A DNA stretch of 20,931 nucleotides from positions 1 to 20,931 of the forward strand of contig JADFQH010000008.1 of the NCBI GenBank assembly GCA_022561895.1, read 5' to 3'. Source of the DNA: Methanobacteriota archaeon (GTDB lineage: Archaea > Halobacteriota > Halobacteria > Halobacteriales > Halalkalicoccaceae). Position numbers and translations under genes: made by a program. Numbering within the stretch: the first letter of the stretch is position 1; each line of letters starts with the position of its first letter. This document shows positions 14,266-20,931 of this stretch, piece by piece. Below the pieces are notes generated by a model that saw only the letters and a list, made by a program, of their open reading frames with translations, had not been told where the DNA came from and did not search any database.

Positions 14266-14713
14266 GGGTATCTATCGGTGGGAGCGTTACGGTCGAAAGC
14301 CAGAATGATTCGAGATGATCGACGAGCGAAACGTACTGGTCGATCGTCTGTGGCTTGGTGAGATACGCGTTCGCGTGAAGATCGTACATCCGGACGATGT
14401 CCTCTTTCGAGTCTGACGTAGTAAAAATATTGGTTGGTATTCTACGTAAAATACTATCGGACTTGATCACTGAAAGGACATCAGCGCCGTCCCGTTTGGG
14501 GAGATTGTAATCAAGGAGGACGAACGCCGGAACCGGAGTATCGGTGGTCGTGCCTCGACTGCGGAGATAGTCGAGCGCAGCGGCTCCGTCGGTGACAACG
14601 TCGAGTTCGATCGAGCTGTCCGCTTCCACGATCGCTTCGCGTGCGAGACGCACGTCGTGCGGATTGTCCTCGACGAGAAGGACGCGGTTGGTGTCCGGTC
14701 GCTCAGACGCCAT
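14255..14713 (-). CDS. stand-alone response regulator receiver, Rcp1/RcpB-like
   Basis: The 152-residue product is a single receiver domain: E15-D16, phosphoacceptor D68 in VLLDYNLPKRDG, T98-T99 and K120 in LTKPQ. The long loop before the phosphoacceptor strand and the C-terminal SFWLSTVTLP tail are typical of Rcp1-like regulators, which relay phosphate without a DNA-binding domain. The frame is open upstream to 14881, but that part is a shadow of the upstream gene; the ATG at 14713 gives an 11-base overlap (ATGGCGTCTGA). A block of codons at about 14412-14456 is markedly AT-rich with rare TTA, AGA and ATA codons, unlike the rest. It sits between two other receiver proteins in one operon. Confidence 0.9.
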   Translation of the reverse strand: MASERPDTNRVLLVEDNPHDVRLAREAIVEADSSIELDVVTDGAAALDYLRSRGTTTDTPVPAFVLLDYNLPKRDGADVLSVIKSDSILRRIPTNIFTTSDSKEDIVRMYDLHANAYLTKPQTIDQYVSLVDHLESFWLSTVTLPPIDTHEH

Positions 14714-15577
14714 TGCTGAGGATCGCTTGGAGCTGTTCGTCATCGGCCACATCCGCCGGATCATCGAGCTGTGTTTCAAGCTCCTCGAGACGCACCCTGA
14801 GGCGATCGTACTCGTCGCTCGAAGCGAGATCGCTATCCGACTTTTCTGCACGCAACAGGGATTCCTTCGCCGAGAGTGCAAGATACTCCCGCAGGGAATC
14901 GTCGTGCATCTCGCGGGCGAGTACGTCGGTAACCGTTTCTACGACCTCCTCGCGGAATCCGGGTTTTACGATGTAGGCATCGAAACCCATATCGACGATA
15001 TCGAAGTCGGGTTCGACCGCTGAAAGCATCACTACCCCGCAGTCGAGGTTCCACTCGCGGATGCGCGCGAGCACGTCCTCACCGGAGATACCGGGCATCC
15101 GCCGGTCGAGCAGGACGAGATCCACCGATTCATCGAGCTGTCGAAGGCCTCCTCGCCGTCGTAGGCCTGTCTAACAGTATGATTGGTTTCGAGCCAGCTC
15201 GCGTGCATGTTGACCAGCCGAGGGTCGTCATCGACGATCAGCACCACGGGATCGGGATCAGGATCGAGATGCTGATCGCCCCATGCAGCGAGCGCTTCGA
15301 GTGCGGTCTGAAGCTCGCGACCGGTGTCGGTCAGTTCGTACTCGACCCGTAACGGTGATTCACTCACCACCGTCCGACGAAGGAGTTCATTTCCGGTGAG
15401 ATCCTCCAATCCGTCGGTGAGGACTTTCGCGGAGATGCCCTCGATTCGTTCCTTGAGTTCGTTGAACCGCAGCGGTCCCTCTTCTGTGAGCCGGTGGATG
15501 ATCACCGGATGCCACTTCTTCGATATCAGGTCGACGGTATCGACGACCCGTTGTGCCCGGTCAGTGTTGGTAGTCAC
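14703..15577 (-). pseudogene. HxlR-REC-HalX response regulator split by a -1 frameshift
   Basis: Two overlapping frames together form one protein. The 5' part (GTG start at 15577) has an HxlR winged helix at about 12-103 (KKWHPVIIHRLTEEGPLRFN; LTDTGRELQTAL), then the start of a receiver (VVLIVDDDPRLV, AYDGEEAFD). In the next frame, SVDLVLLDRRMPGISGEDVL, with the phosphoacceptor aspartate, and AYIVKPG continue the receiver. They are followed by a helical HalX-like tail (SAKESLLRAEK, DEYDRLRVRLEELETQLDD) to 14703. The span is 875 bases, one short of 292 codons, so inserting one base near 15134-15143 restores a 291-residue protein. This may be a decayed gene, a sequencing error or programmed slippage. 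It is first in the operon; its product would bind DNA through an N-terminal HxlR domain, an unusual order. Confidence 0.82.
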
Positions 15578-15616
15578 CGTCTGTCGCCTACGTATCGCTA
15601 CGCACTCCTCCGTAAT

Positions 15617-15652
15617 TTACTATACGATTTCTAGAAAAAATATAGTTAACTA
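15617..15652 (-). promoter_or_regulatory. promoter region of the three-receiver operon with two palindromes
   Basis: The minus strand carries ATCGTATAGTAA (15617-15628), ending 39 bases before the GTG start, which suits a TATA box with a ~17-base leader. Directly upstream are two perfect 10-bp palindromes, TTTCTAGAAA (15628-15637) and TAGTTAACTA (15643-15652), centred 15 bases apart, candidate operator sites. Confidence 0.5.
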
Positions 15653-15679
15653 AAATACAATACTAAGAGACGTCGATCG

Positions 15680-16828
15680 TTAGCTAAAGATCGAGCGGAA
15701 GAAGGCGATGATCCGGTCGAAGATACCCATCGATTCCTCTTCCTCGTCGTCTCCGTCCTGTTCGCCGTTTTCCACTCCGTCCTCGTCGCCATTTTCGTCA
15801 GCCGTGCGGTCGGGTGCGTCGACGACGCCGAAGATATCGAGCGCCTCCTGGACGGTAACGACCTCGATGTCTCGCTCGCTTGCCTGCTCGAGGACGAAAT
15901 CGATCCGGTCGGTCGTCATCGTATCGTACTGGCTGTGACCGGCGAGAATTCCATAATCGGGTTCGTTCGCAACGTTATCGAGGAACTGCTCGATATCGTC
16001 GTCGTCCATATGATCGGTCTCCATATACCGCCGGGAAAGCCCGTGAGGATCGGGATCGTGCTCGGGATTGAGGCCCCCTGCTCCGTCGCGCCGCGGGGCC
16101 GAGTCGTAGTACTCGGGAACGATGTCGCCAACGAGACCATCGGCACGTTCGTAGGTGTAGATCCAGCCGGTGACCTGTCCTTCGCCGACCATCTCTTCGA
16201 GCTGGGATTGTGAGTCCGCGACGATCTCCTCGGTGAACTCGTCGGTGTATCGGACGCGCGTGGTGTACGCCGCAGTAAAGCTCTCGCCGATCGGCTCTTC
16301 GAGTTCGATGTACTGGCCGGTGTCGTCCTCGCCGTTGCCGGCGACGGTCGCTTCGGCTTCGTTGCCATCCTCGTCGAAGATCACGAGGGGGTCGCCCTCG
16401 AATCGGCCCTGCGTGTTCGTATCGGCGTAGATCTGCGTGTCGCCTTCCTCGATGTCTTCGGCGATGGGGACCTCGCCCAGCGCGCGGTGGTCGATCGTGT
16501 GTGACATGACCTCCCACCCAGCGTCGTACATCTCTTGGAGATGGCCGGTCGAAAGCCACTCCTCCGAGGAGTTCATCAGCCCCGGACAGGCTGCGGTACA
16601 ACCGGGTGCGCCGTACTCCTCGTGGACCTGAAACATCTCGAAGTCCTCGATCGGGCCATCGTCGTAGATGATCGAGAGATAGCCCGCGGGTTCGTCCGTT
16701 TCCTCATCTTCGTCCTGTGCAAGCGCGGTTCCGGAAAGGAGACCGGACGCCCCGACCGCGGCCGCTCCAGCACCGAGCGCTCGCATGAACGAGCGACGAC
16801 CCGAACGACCGCCGGTAGTAGGTGTCAT
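15680..16828 (-). CDS. Tat-exported polysaccharide deacetylase (NodB-like) with inserted beta module
   Basis: The 382-residue product has a twin-arginine signal (GRRSFMRALGAG, arginines 11-12). The NodB-like deacetylase core shows SIIYDDGPIEDF with D56-D57, and SHTIDHR with H110 and H114 (HxxxH metal site). The second half, including GILAGHSQYD (H298) and VVTVQEALDIF, closes the barrel. Such enzymes remove acetyl groups from amino sugars. Residues about 124-195 form a beta-rich insertion (GDPLVIFDEDGNEAEATVAG) not part of the usual barrel. After an acidic linker the protein ends in an amphipathic helix, MGIFDRIIAFFRSIFS, which might dock on the membrane. A TATA-like TATAATTAAACC about 29 bases upstream suggests a leaderless mRNA. 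It is divergent from a Tat-exported beta-helix protein. Confidence 0.85.
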   Translation of the reverse strand: MTPTTGGRSGRRSFMRALGAGAAAVGASGLLSGTALAQDEDEETDEPAGYLSIIYDDGPIEDFEMFQVHEEYGAPGCTAACPGLMNSSEEWLSTGHLQEMYDAGWEVMSHTIDHRALGEVPIAEDIEEGDTQIYADTNTQGRFEGDPLVIFDEDGNEAEATVAGNGEDDTGQYIELEEPIGESFTAAYTTRVRYTDEFTEEIVADSQSQLEEMVGEGQVTGWIYTYERADGLVGDIVPEYYDSAPRRDGAGGLNPEHDPDPHGLSRRYMETDHMDDDDIEQFLDNVANEPDYGILAGHSQYDTMTTDRIDFVLEQASERDIEVVTVQEALDIFGVVDAPDRTADENGDEDGVENGEQDGDDEEEESMGIFDRIIAFFRSIFS

Positions 16829-16850
16829 TACCCGTAGTATCGGGTCCTAT

Positions 16851-16862
16851 GGTTTAATTATA
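16851..16862 (-). promoter_or_regulatory. promoter of the exported deacetylase gene
   Basis: The minus strand reads TATAATTAAACC, centred about 29 bases from the ATG at 16828, so transcription should begin at or next to the start codon (leaderless). Confidence 0.5.
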
Positions 16863-17080
16863 CATCGAATAAATTATGTTAGTGACTGTCAGGCAGTCGG
16901 ATCGATTGTACTCAGAATTCATCATGTCGACATCGCAAAATCAGCCTTCTCCGCCCCGTGAAGACGTTCTTTTGACAGTCAGATAATCTATCTATGCTAA
17001 ATGAATATACTTTGATATACCGTTGAGTCTATCCTCATTCCGAAACAGTTACTATCAATGTCTGGAGAGACAGAAACGAA

Positions 17081-18493
17081 ATGCGACCCAATGACCACGA
17101 AGAGCGCAGTTCTGTCAGCAGACGCGGCTATCTCGGAACGATCGGCGGACTGGCGGCGACACCGTTTCTCGGCTCGATCGTAAGCGCAAACGATGCGGAC
17201 GTCATCACCATCGTGGGCGATGGAGCAACCGCACAGTACGAGTTCAGCGTCTCCGGCGACGTAGAGAAATCGACCGCCTATGATGGAACGATCAACGCGT
17301 TCGATTCTATCGATGGATCGACGGTAACGGGACGGACGACCGCCGAACCCGACTCGTTCGCCTTCACCGGCGAGATCTCCGATTTCGAGGCAAGCGCACC
17401 CGTCGTCGTCACGATCAACGGTGAACCGGCCGACCTCGCAAACAGCGACACGGAATCGGACGAAGAAGCCGACACCGACAGTACCACTGACACCAGCGTT
17501 GACGAGTCATCATACGCGAACGTCGTCAATATCGTCGAGGTGGGGGCGGACAACACGGGTAGCGAGTCAATCCTCTCCGTTCTGAATCAAGTCGGAGACG
17601 ACAACACGCTCGTGAAGTTCCCCGCGGGAGAGTACCTGATCGACGGGCAGTTCCGGATCGCGAACTACTCGCAGTTCGGGATGGTCGGGGACGACGCGAC
17701 GATCAACATCGCCCCAACCGACGGATACACGTTCAAACTCGGGACGCACCAGTACCCGACGGGCGATCTCCACGTCGAAGGCTTCACCATCGACATTTCG
17801 GGGAACAACACGGGCGGCCGGACGTTCGAACTACAGGCCGCAGACAGCCTCTATGCGGGCAACATCACGTTCAACGGCAAACACGACACAGCCAGCAAGG
17901 GACCGATACTCGCCGGAATGCAGACGGGCGGCGGCGAGGGTCTCGTCGAAAACGTCGATCTCTCGGACGGTGGCGAGGAGGTTTCCGGCGGGCGAGGGGG
18001 AACGGGCCTGCTCGTTAGCAACTACCATCAGGGAACGCTCACCCTCCGAGATATCACTGTTGGACCGTTCCCCGACAACGGTATCTACTGCTCGAACGGC
18101 GACAGCAGCGCCAACGGCTCCGTTCACGTCGAGGGTGGTCGTTTCATCAACACGAACGTCGCGGGCGTGCGTCTCGCTGGCGACGGCAGCTCCATCGACG
18201 GTGCGTCGTTCGTCTACGACGAGAACATCTCCGGGTTCGGCGGCCAGCGTCCGATTCGGCTGGACGACGGGGCGAACCTCGAGGTCGAAAACGTCGACAT
18301 CGAGATGAGCATCAACCAGACCGAAGCGATCCGAGTAATGCCCGGCGTCGATTCGGCAAGCATCAGCAACGTCGATATGGATCTCACCAGTCAGGTCCGT
18401 GACGGCGTCTCCGTGACCGGCGGCGCGGGTCCGGTCGAAACGAGCGGACTAACCGTGAACGGGAACGGCCGCTACGACGTGTTCGAGTACTGA
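17081..18493 (+). CDS. Tat-exported right-handed parallel beta-helix protein
   Basis: The 470-residue product has a twin-arginine signal (SVSRRGYLGTIGG, arginines 14-15). A small beta domain follows (about 37-118) of a type recurrent in haloarchaeal surface proteins (YEFSVSGDVEKSTAYDG, SFAFTGEISDF). An acidic Ser/Thr linker (about 119-146) leads to a beta-helix (about 147-470) with repeated turns of the form GxxVENVDLSDGG, LTLRDITVG, VHVEGGRFINTNVAGVRL and LEVENVDIEM. Beta-helix proteins of this type are often pectate-lyase-like glycan-binding or -cleaving enzymes, but I see no catalytic motif I can name. Being divergent from an exported deacetylase suggests a shared role on an extracellular polysaccharide. 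A hairpin and T-run follow its stop. Confidence 0.82.
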   Translation: MRPNDHEERSSVSRRGYLGTIGGLAATPFLGSIVSANDADVITIVGDGATAQYEFSVSGDVEKSTAYDGTINAFDSIDGSTVTGRTTAEPDSFAFTGEISDFEASAPVVVTINGEPADLANSDTESDEEADTDSTTDTSVDESSYANVVNIVEVGADNTGSESILSVLNQVGDDNTLVKFPAGEYLIDGQFRIANYSQFGMVGDDATINIAPTDGYTFKLGTHQYPTGDLHVEGFTIDISGNNTGGRTFELQAADSLYAGNITFNGKHDTASKGPILAGMQTGGGEGLVENVDLSDGGEEVSGGRGGTGLLVSNYHQGTLTLRDITVGPFPDNGIYCSNGDSSANGSVHVEGGRFINTNVAGVRLAGDGSSIDGASFVYDENISGFGGQRPIRLDDGANLEVENVDIEMSINQTEAIRVMPGVDSASISNVDMDLTSQVRDGVSVTGGAGPVETSGLTVNGNGRYDVFEY

Positions 18494-18499
18494 GTCCTG

Positions 18500-18527
18500 A
18501 GCGATCTCGAAACGTCGCTGTTTTTTT
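18500..18527 (+). terminator. hairpin plus T7 terminator after the beta-helix gene
   Basis: AGCGA (18500-18504) pairs with TCGCT (18515-18519), followed by seven Ts (18521-18527). It lies right after the stop at 18493, in the short convergent gap with the GT2 gene. Confidence 0.5.
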
Positions 18528-18580
18528 CGACATCCGTGCTTCGTGCGCAGTCACAACGCGCGAGGGACGAACGAACGGGG

Positions 18581-19543
18581 TTAGTCGTAGAGCAACACTT
18601 CGAGCTCTTTGCTCTCTTCCATATCGAACACCATCGCCAGTAGCATAAACAGCCAGCCAAGTGCGAACAGTACGAGCGAGGTTCCTCGGGACGTGCCCTG
18701 TCGATCGAGCGCGGATTTGAGCGCCGAAAACAGTCCCACACCCGCCGTTGCCGCACCGAGGTAGTAGAACAACGCGAGCGGGTGAAAGTCCCGGATCAGG
18801 TACTTTACGCGGAGTCGCCAGAGGAAATCCTTGAGGAGGAGTCCCGACACCTTCGGGATGTACGTCTTGTAGTCGATGTCGCTTTCTTCATCCTTGTAGA
18901 CCGCGCGGCGTTTTACGTCCGCGACGCGCATGTTTTTCGCGTTCAGTCGGACGAGGAGATCGTTGCAGTAGCCGTAATCCTCGTACATCTCCTCGATACC
19001 GACGGTAGAAAGCGCCTCATAGGAGATTGCAGTCGAGCCGTTCTGGGGGTCCATGATCTTCCAGTAGCCGCTTGCGATCTTCGTGATCAGCGTCAGCGTG
19101 AAGTTGCCCACCTGACGAAACAGCGGCATATCGCGGCGTTCGGCTCCGAGTAGACGGTTGCCCTTCGAGTATTCGGCTTTGCCTTCGGCGACGGGTCTGA
19201 CGATCCGTTCGACGATGTCGGGTTCGGTCTGGCCGTCGCCCGCGATAACGGTTGTCACTTCCATCTCGTCGTCGAGCGCGTTGAGGTAGCCGGTTTTTAT
19301 CGCCCCACCGACACCTTTGTTTTCGGCGTGACGGATCGGAACGACACGGTCGAGGGTGGTTTCGCCCTCCTCGTTTACGGCTTCGGCTTTGCGCTGGATC
19401 TCGCCCCAGGTGTCGTCGGTCGAGCAGTCGTCGATGACGTACGCACGGTCGATAAACTTGGGTAAGGTTTCAAGCACTTCGCCGATGAACGGCTCTTCGT
19501 TGTACGCCGGAATTACGGCAGCGATCGTCTTGTCGTTATACAT
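18581..19543 (-). CDS. GT2-family glycosyltransferase, DPM1/polyprenyl-phosphate sugar synthase-like
   Basis: The 320-residue product has a GT-A fold: AAVIPAYNEEPFIGEVL (8-24), nucleotide-binding DDCSTDDT (38-45), the acidic motif DGQ at 103-105, and a family-typical segment DPQNGSTAISYEAL (165-178). Two membrane helices follow near 253-278 and 288-306, ending in a short acidic tail. This layout fits enzymes that transfer a hexose or aminosugar from a nucleotide donor onto dolichyl or another polyprenyl phosphate at the inner face of the membrane, as in AglJ/AglD-type N-glycosylation. The donor is not readable from sequence. A TATA-like CATAATAAAG (minus strand, 19584-19593) predicts an 18-base leader. 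It is transcribed away from the LpxD-like gene. Confidence 0.88.
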   Translation of the reverse strand: MYNDKTIAAVIPAYNEEPFIGEVLETLPKFIDRAYVIDDCSTDDTWGEIQRKAEAVNEEGETTLDRVVPIRHAENKGVGGAIKTGYLNALDDEMEVTTVIAGDGQTEPDIVERIVRPVAEGKAEYSKGNRLLGAERRDMPLFRQVGNFTLTLITKIASGYWKIMDPQNGSTAISYEALSTVGIEEMYEDYGYCNDLLVRLNAKNMRVADVKRRAVYKDEESDIDYKTYIPKVSGLLLKDFLWRLRVKYLIRDFHPLALFYYLGAATAGVGLFSALKSALDRQGTSRGTSLVLFALGWLFMLLAMVFDMEESKELEVLLYD

Positions 19544-19583
19544 GGATATAGCAGGCTCTCCGTCGATAGCTCTCCCATCACGA

Positions 19584-19593
19584 CTTTATTATG
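19584..19593 (-). promoter_or_regulatory. TATA-like promoter of the GT2 gene
   Basis: CATAATAAAG on the minus strand is centred about 45 bases upstream of the ATG at 19543, predicting a leader of about 18 bases. Confidence 0.45.
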
Positions 19594-19675
19594 CAGCGAC
19601 TATCGCACACAGCGGTGCGATTTTCTTCCGGCCGTGATCGGAGCGCTCGACTCGACACCGGTCGTTAGCGTCGGG

Positions 19676-19686
19676 ATAATAAAATA
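19676..19686 (+). promoter_or_regulatory. TATA-like promoter of the LpxD-like gene
   Basis: ATAATAAAATA is centred about 36 bases before the GTG start at 19717, predicting a leader of about 9 bases and supporting that start. Confidence 0.5.
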
Positions 19687-19716
19687 CCCCGCGAAACCAT
19701 TACGAGTGGAAACTAC

Positions 19717-20541
19717 GTGACGCTCAGCTCAACCGAGATCGCTTCGTTTGTCGATGGCGAACACACGGGTCCCGAAACCACGGTTTCCGGTGTCGAGGCG
19801 CTCGACGCCGCTGACTCGGACGAGTTCGCGTTCTGCATCTATACGGATCCCACGTACGTGCGCACGTCCGACGCGGGGGTGATCGTCTGCCCGCCGGAGA
19901 TGAAACCGGTCGAAGGGCGGACGCTCGTCCGCGTGGCCGAACCGAAGCTCGCGTTCGTAAAGATCGCAAACGAGTACTTCGTCGAACCGATCGAGGAGAC
20001 GCAAATTCATCCGACGGCGGTCGTCGAGCCGGAGGCGGTTATCGGGGACCGAACCGTAATCGGACCGGGAGCATACGTTGCATCCTGTGTCGAGATCGGG
20101 AACGACTGTACGATTCGAGCAGGAGCCGTCCTCGGGAGCGAGGGCTTTGGCTTCGCGCGGGAGTCGGACGGTCGACTACACCGGCAGATACATCAGGGCT
20201 GCGTGATAATTGGGGACAACGTAGAGATCGGCCCGAACAGCTCGGTTGACCGCGCCGTCTTCGGCAAAACGGTCGTCGAAGACGGTGCGAAGCTGAGTGG
20301 GCAGGTGCATCTCGCCCACCAGGTCCGTATTGGTCGGGATACCACCGTCGCGTACGGGTCGGGATTCGCAGGTGGCGCAACCGTCGGTGAGCGCGTAACG
20401 ATCCATCCGCACGTCTCCGTCGCAACTGATGTCACGATCGGCGACGATGCCGAAATCGGCATGAACGCCGGCGTTCTTTCCGGCGTTCCCGACGGGACGA
20501 CGGTTGTCGGCACACCTGCACGATCCATCTCAGAGCAATGA
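19717..20541 (+). CDS. LpxD-like left-handed beta-helix N-acyltransferase
   Basis: The 274-residue product has both LpxD parts. The N-terminal uridine-binding-type domain (about 1-95) includes VSGVEALDAADSDEFAFCI and LVRVAEPKLAFVKIANEYF. The hexapeptide beta-helix (about 97-270) includes IHPTAVVEPEAVIG, GSEGFGFARESDGR (140-153), IIGDNVEIGPNSSVDRAVFG and QVHLAHQVRIG with H201, which aligns with the catalytic histidine region of LpxD. In bacteria LpxD N-acylates a UDP-glucosamine derivative for lipid A. Archaea lack lipid A, so here it more likely N-acylates another amino-sugar nucleotide; the acyl group is unknown. The C-terminal acyl-carrier-binding helix of bacterial LpxD is absent. It starts with GTG, nine bases from the predicted transcript start, and overlaps the next gene by ATGA. 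Confidence 0.85.
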   Translation: MTLSSTEIASFVDGEHTGPETTVSGVEALDAADSDEFAFCIYTDPTYVRTSDAGVIVCPPEMKPVEGRTLVRVAEPKLAFVKIANEYFVEPIEETQIHPTAVVEPEAVIGDRTVIGPGAYVASCVEIGNDCTIRAGAVLGSEGFGFARESDGRLHRQIHQGCVIIGDNVEIGPNSSVDRAVFGKTVVEDGAKLSGQVHLAHQVRIGRDTTVAYGSGFAGGATVGERVTIHPHVSVATDVTIGDDAEIGMNAGVLSGVPDGTTVVGTPARSISEQ

Positions 20542-20931
20542 ACCTACGAAGCCCCTCCAAACAGCCGCCTGCGGGACCGGTCGAGTTCACGTTCGACTGG
20601 TACGAACGGTTTCTCAACGAACTCCTCGATACGGGGTACAGCCCCGCTGGCTACGACAGTTCGCTCGGAGCTGGGGAGGTAATCGTTCGTCACGATATCG
20701 ACTTCTCGCCGCGAAAGGCCCTCGAAATGGGGCGGATCGAGAGCGATCTCGGTATCGAAGCGACCTATTTCGTTCTGCTCACCTGCCCGTTGTACAACGT
20801 TTTTTACAAGCCGATCCGGGAGATGCTTCGCGAGCTCCAGTCGATGGGTCACACCATCGGTGTGCATTTCAGCACTCATCAGTACTGGAACGGGGAAGCA
20901 AAAACGGAAGCGGTGACGGAACGCGTCCGGG
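20538..20931 (+). CDS. polysaccharide deacetylase-like protein, partial (runs off right edge)
   Basis: The frame starts at ATG 20538, overlapping the LpxD-like stop (ATGA), and is open for 131 codons to the window end. An N-terminal helical stretch is followed by VIVRHDIDFSPRKALEM (48-64) with D53 and D55, ATYFVLLTCPLYN (75-87), and GHTIGVHFSTHQYW (104-117) with the H110-x3-H114 metal pair. These match the HDxD and HxxxH signatures of NodB-like carbohydrate deacetylases; no signal peptide is seen, so it is probably cytoplasmic. Coupling to the acyltransferase suggests deacetylation and re-acylation of the same amino sugar. The C-terminal half is outside the window. Confidence 0.85.
   Translation, partial: MNLRSPSKQPPAGPVEFTFDWYERFLNELLDTGYSPAGYDSSLGAGEVIVRHDIDFSPRKALEMGRIESDLGIEATYFVLLTCPLYNVFYKPIREMLRELQSMGHTIGVHFSTHQYWNGEAKTEAVTERVR

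Noticed and set aside
14714..14881. 56-residue N-terminal extension of the stand-alone receiver
   Set aside because: It lies over the HalX part of the upstream gene, has Ser/Arg-rich composition, and the receiver starts properly at 14713.
16884..16980. Inverted copies of TGACAGTC in the deacetylase/beta-helix intergenic region
   Set aside because: An 8-bp match is expected about once by chance among all pairs in 250 bases, and the copies are not placed symmetrically to the promoters.
1..20931. tRNA, rRNA or intact insertion sequence
   Set aside because: No cloverleaf, rRNA-like stretch or transposase motif was recognised on either strand by eye.

Overview
The window reads as chromosome of a halophilic archaeon (class Halobacteria). 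The proteins are strongly acidic with few lysines, and coding DNA is GC-rich while intergenic promoters are AT-rich and TATA-like. Several families are typical of haloarchaea: a DUF7344-type winged-helix membrane protein, Tat-exported proteins, HalX and HxlR regulators, and DUF1616. I cannot assign a genus.

Layout from left to right. (1) 1-816, minus strand: a DUF7344-like regulator followed by a small membrane ORF cut by the left edge. (2) 1093-8485, minus strand: a tightly overlapping surface-glycan operon. It holds a DegT/DnrJ aminotransferase, a Gfo/Idh/MocA oxidoreductase, a left-handed beta-helix acetyltransferase, two different UDP-sugar 6-dehydrogenases, a DUF354 protein and a GT4 glycosyltransferase. 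Together they match the bacterial WbpA/B/E/D route from UDP-GlcNAc to UDP-2,3-diacetamido-2,3-dideoxy-uronic acid, with no clear WbpI-type 2-epimerase in view. (3) 8806-11763: a DUF1616 membrane protein, then a membrane-tethered winged-helix regulator with a Ca-binding-like ectodomain, then (divergent from it) a lipoprotein whose mature part is about 75% Asp/Glu. (4) 11868-13121: a second GT4 glycosyltransferase. (5) 13192-15577, minus strand: a signalling operon of three receiver-domain proteins, an HxlR-REC-HalX protein split by a -1 frameshift, a stand-alone REC, and a REC-histidine kinase. (6) 15680-18493: divergent Tat-exported polysaccharide deacetylase and beta-helix protein. (7) 18581-20931: a DPM1-like GT2, an LpxD-like N-acyltransferase and, overlapping it by ATGA, a partial deacetylase.

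The common theme is making, modifying and regulating a cell-surface glycan: nucleotide-sugar synthesis, sugar transfer (GT4, GT4, GT2), extracellular trimming, and nearby sensory or regulatory proteins. The signals I rate highest are the LpxD-like/deacetylase pair (a lipid-A-like logic in an archaeon), the diacetamido-uronate pathway, the Ca-type membrane regulator beside a poly-acidic lipoprotein, and a promoter element (A-T/A-CGTATAGTAA) found upstream of three separate genes in the sense orientation.
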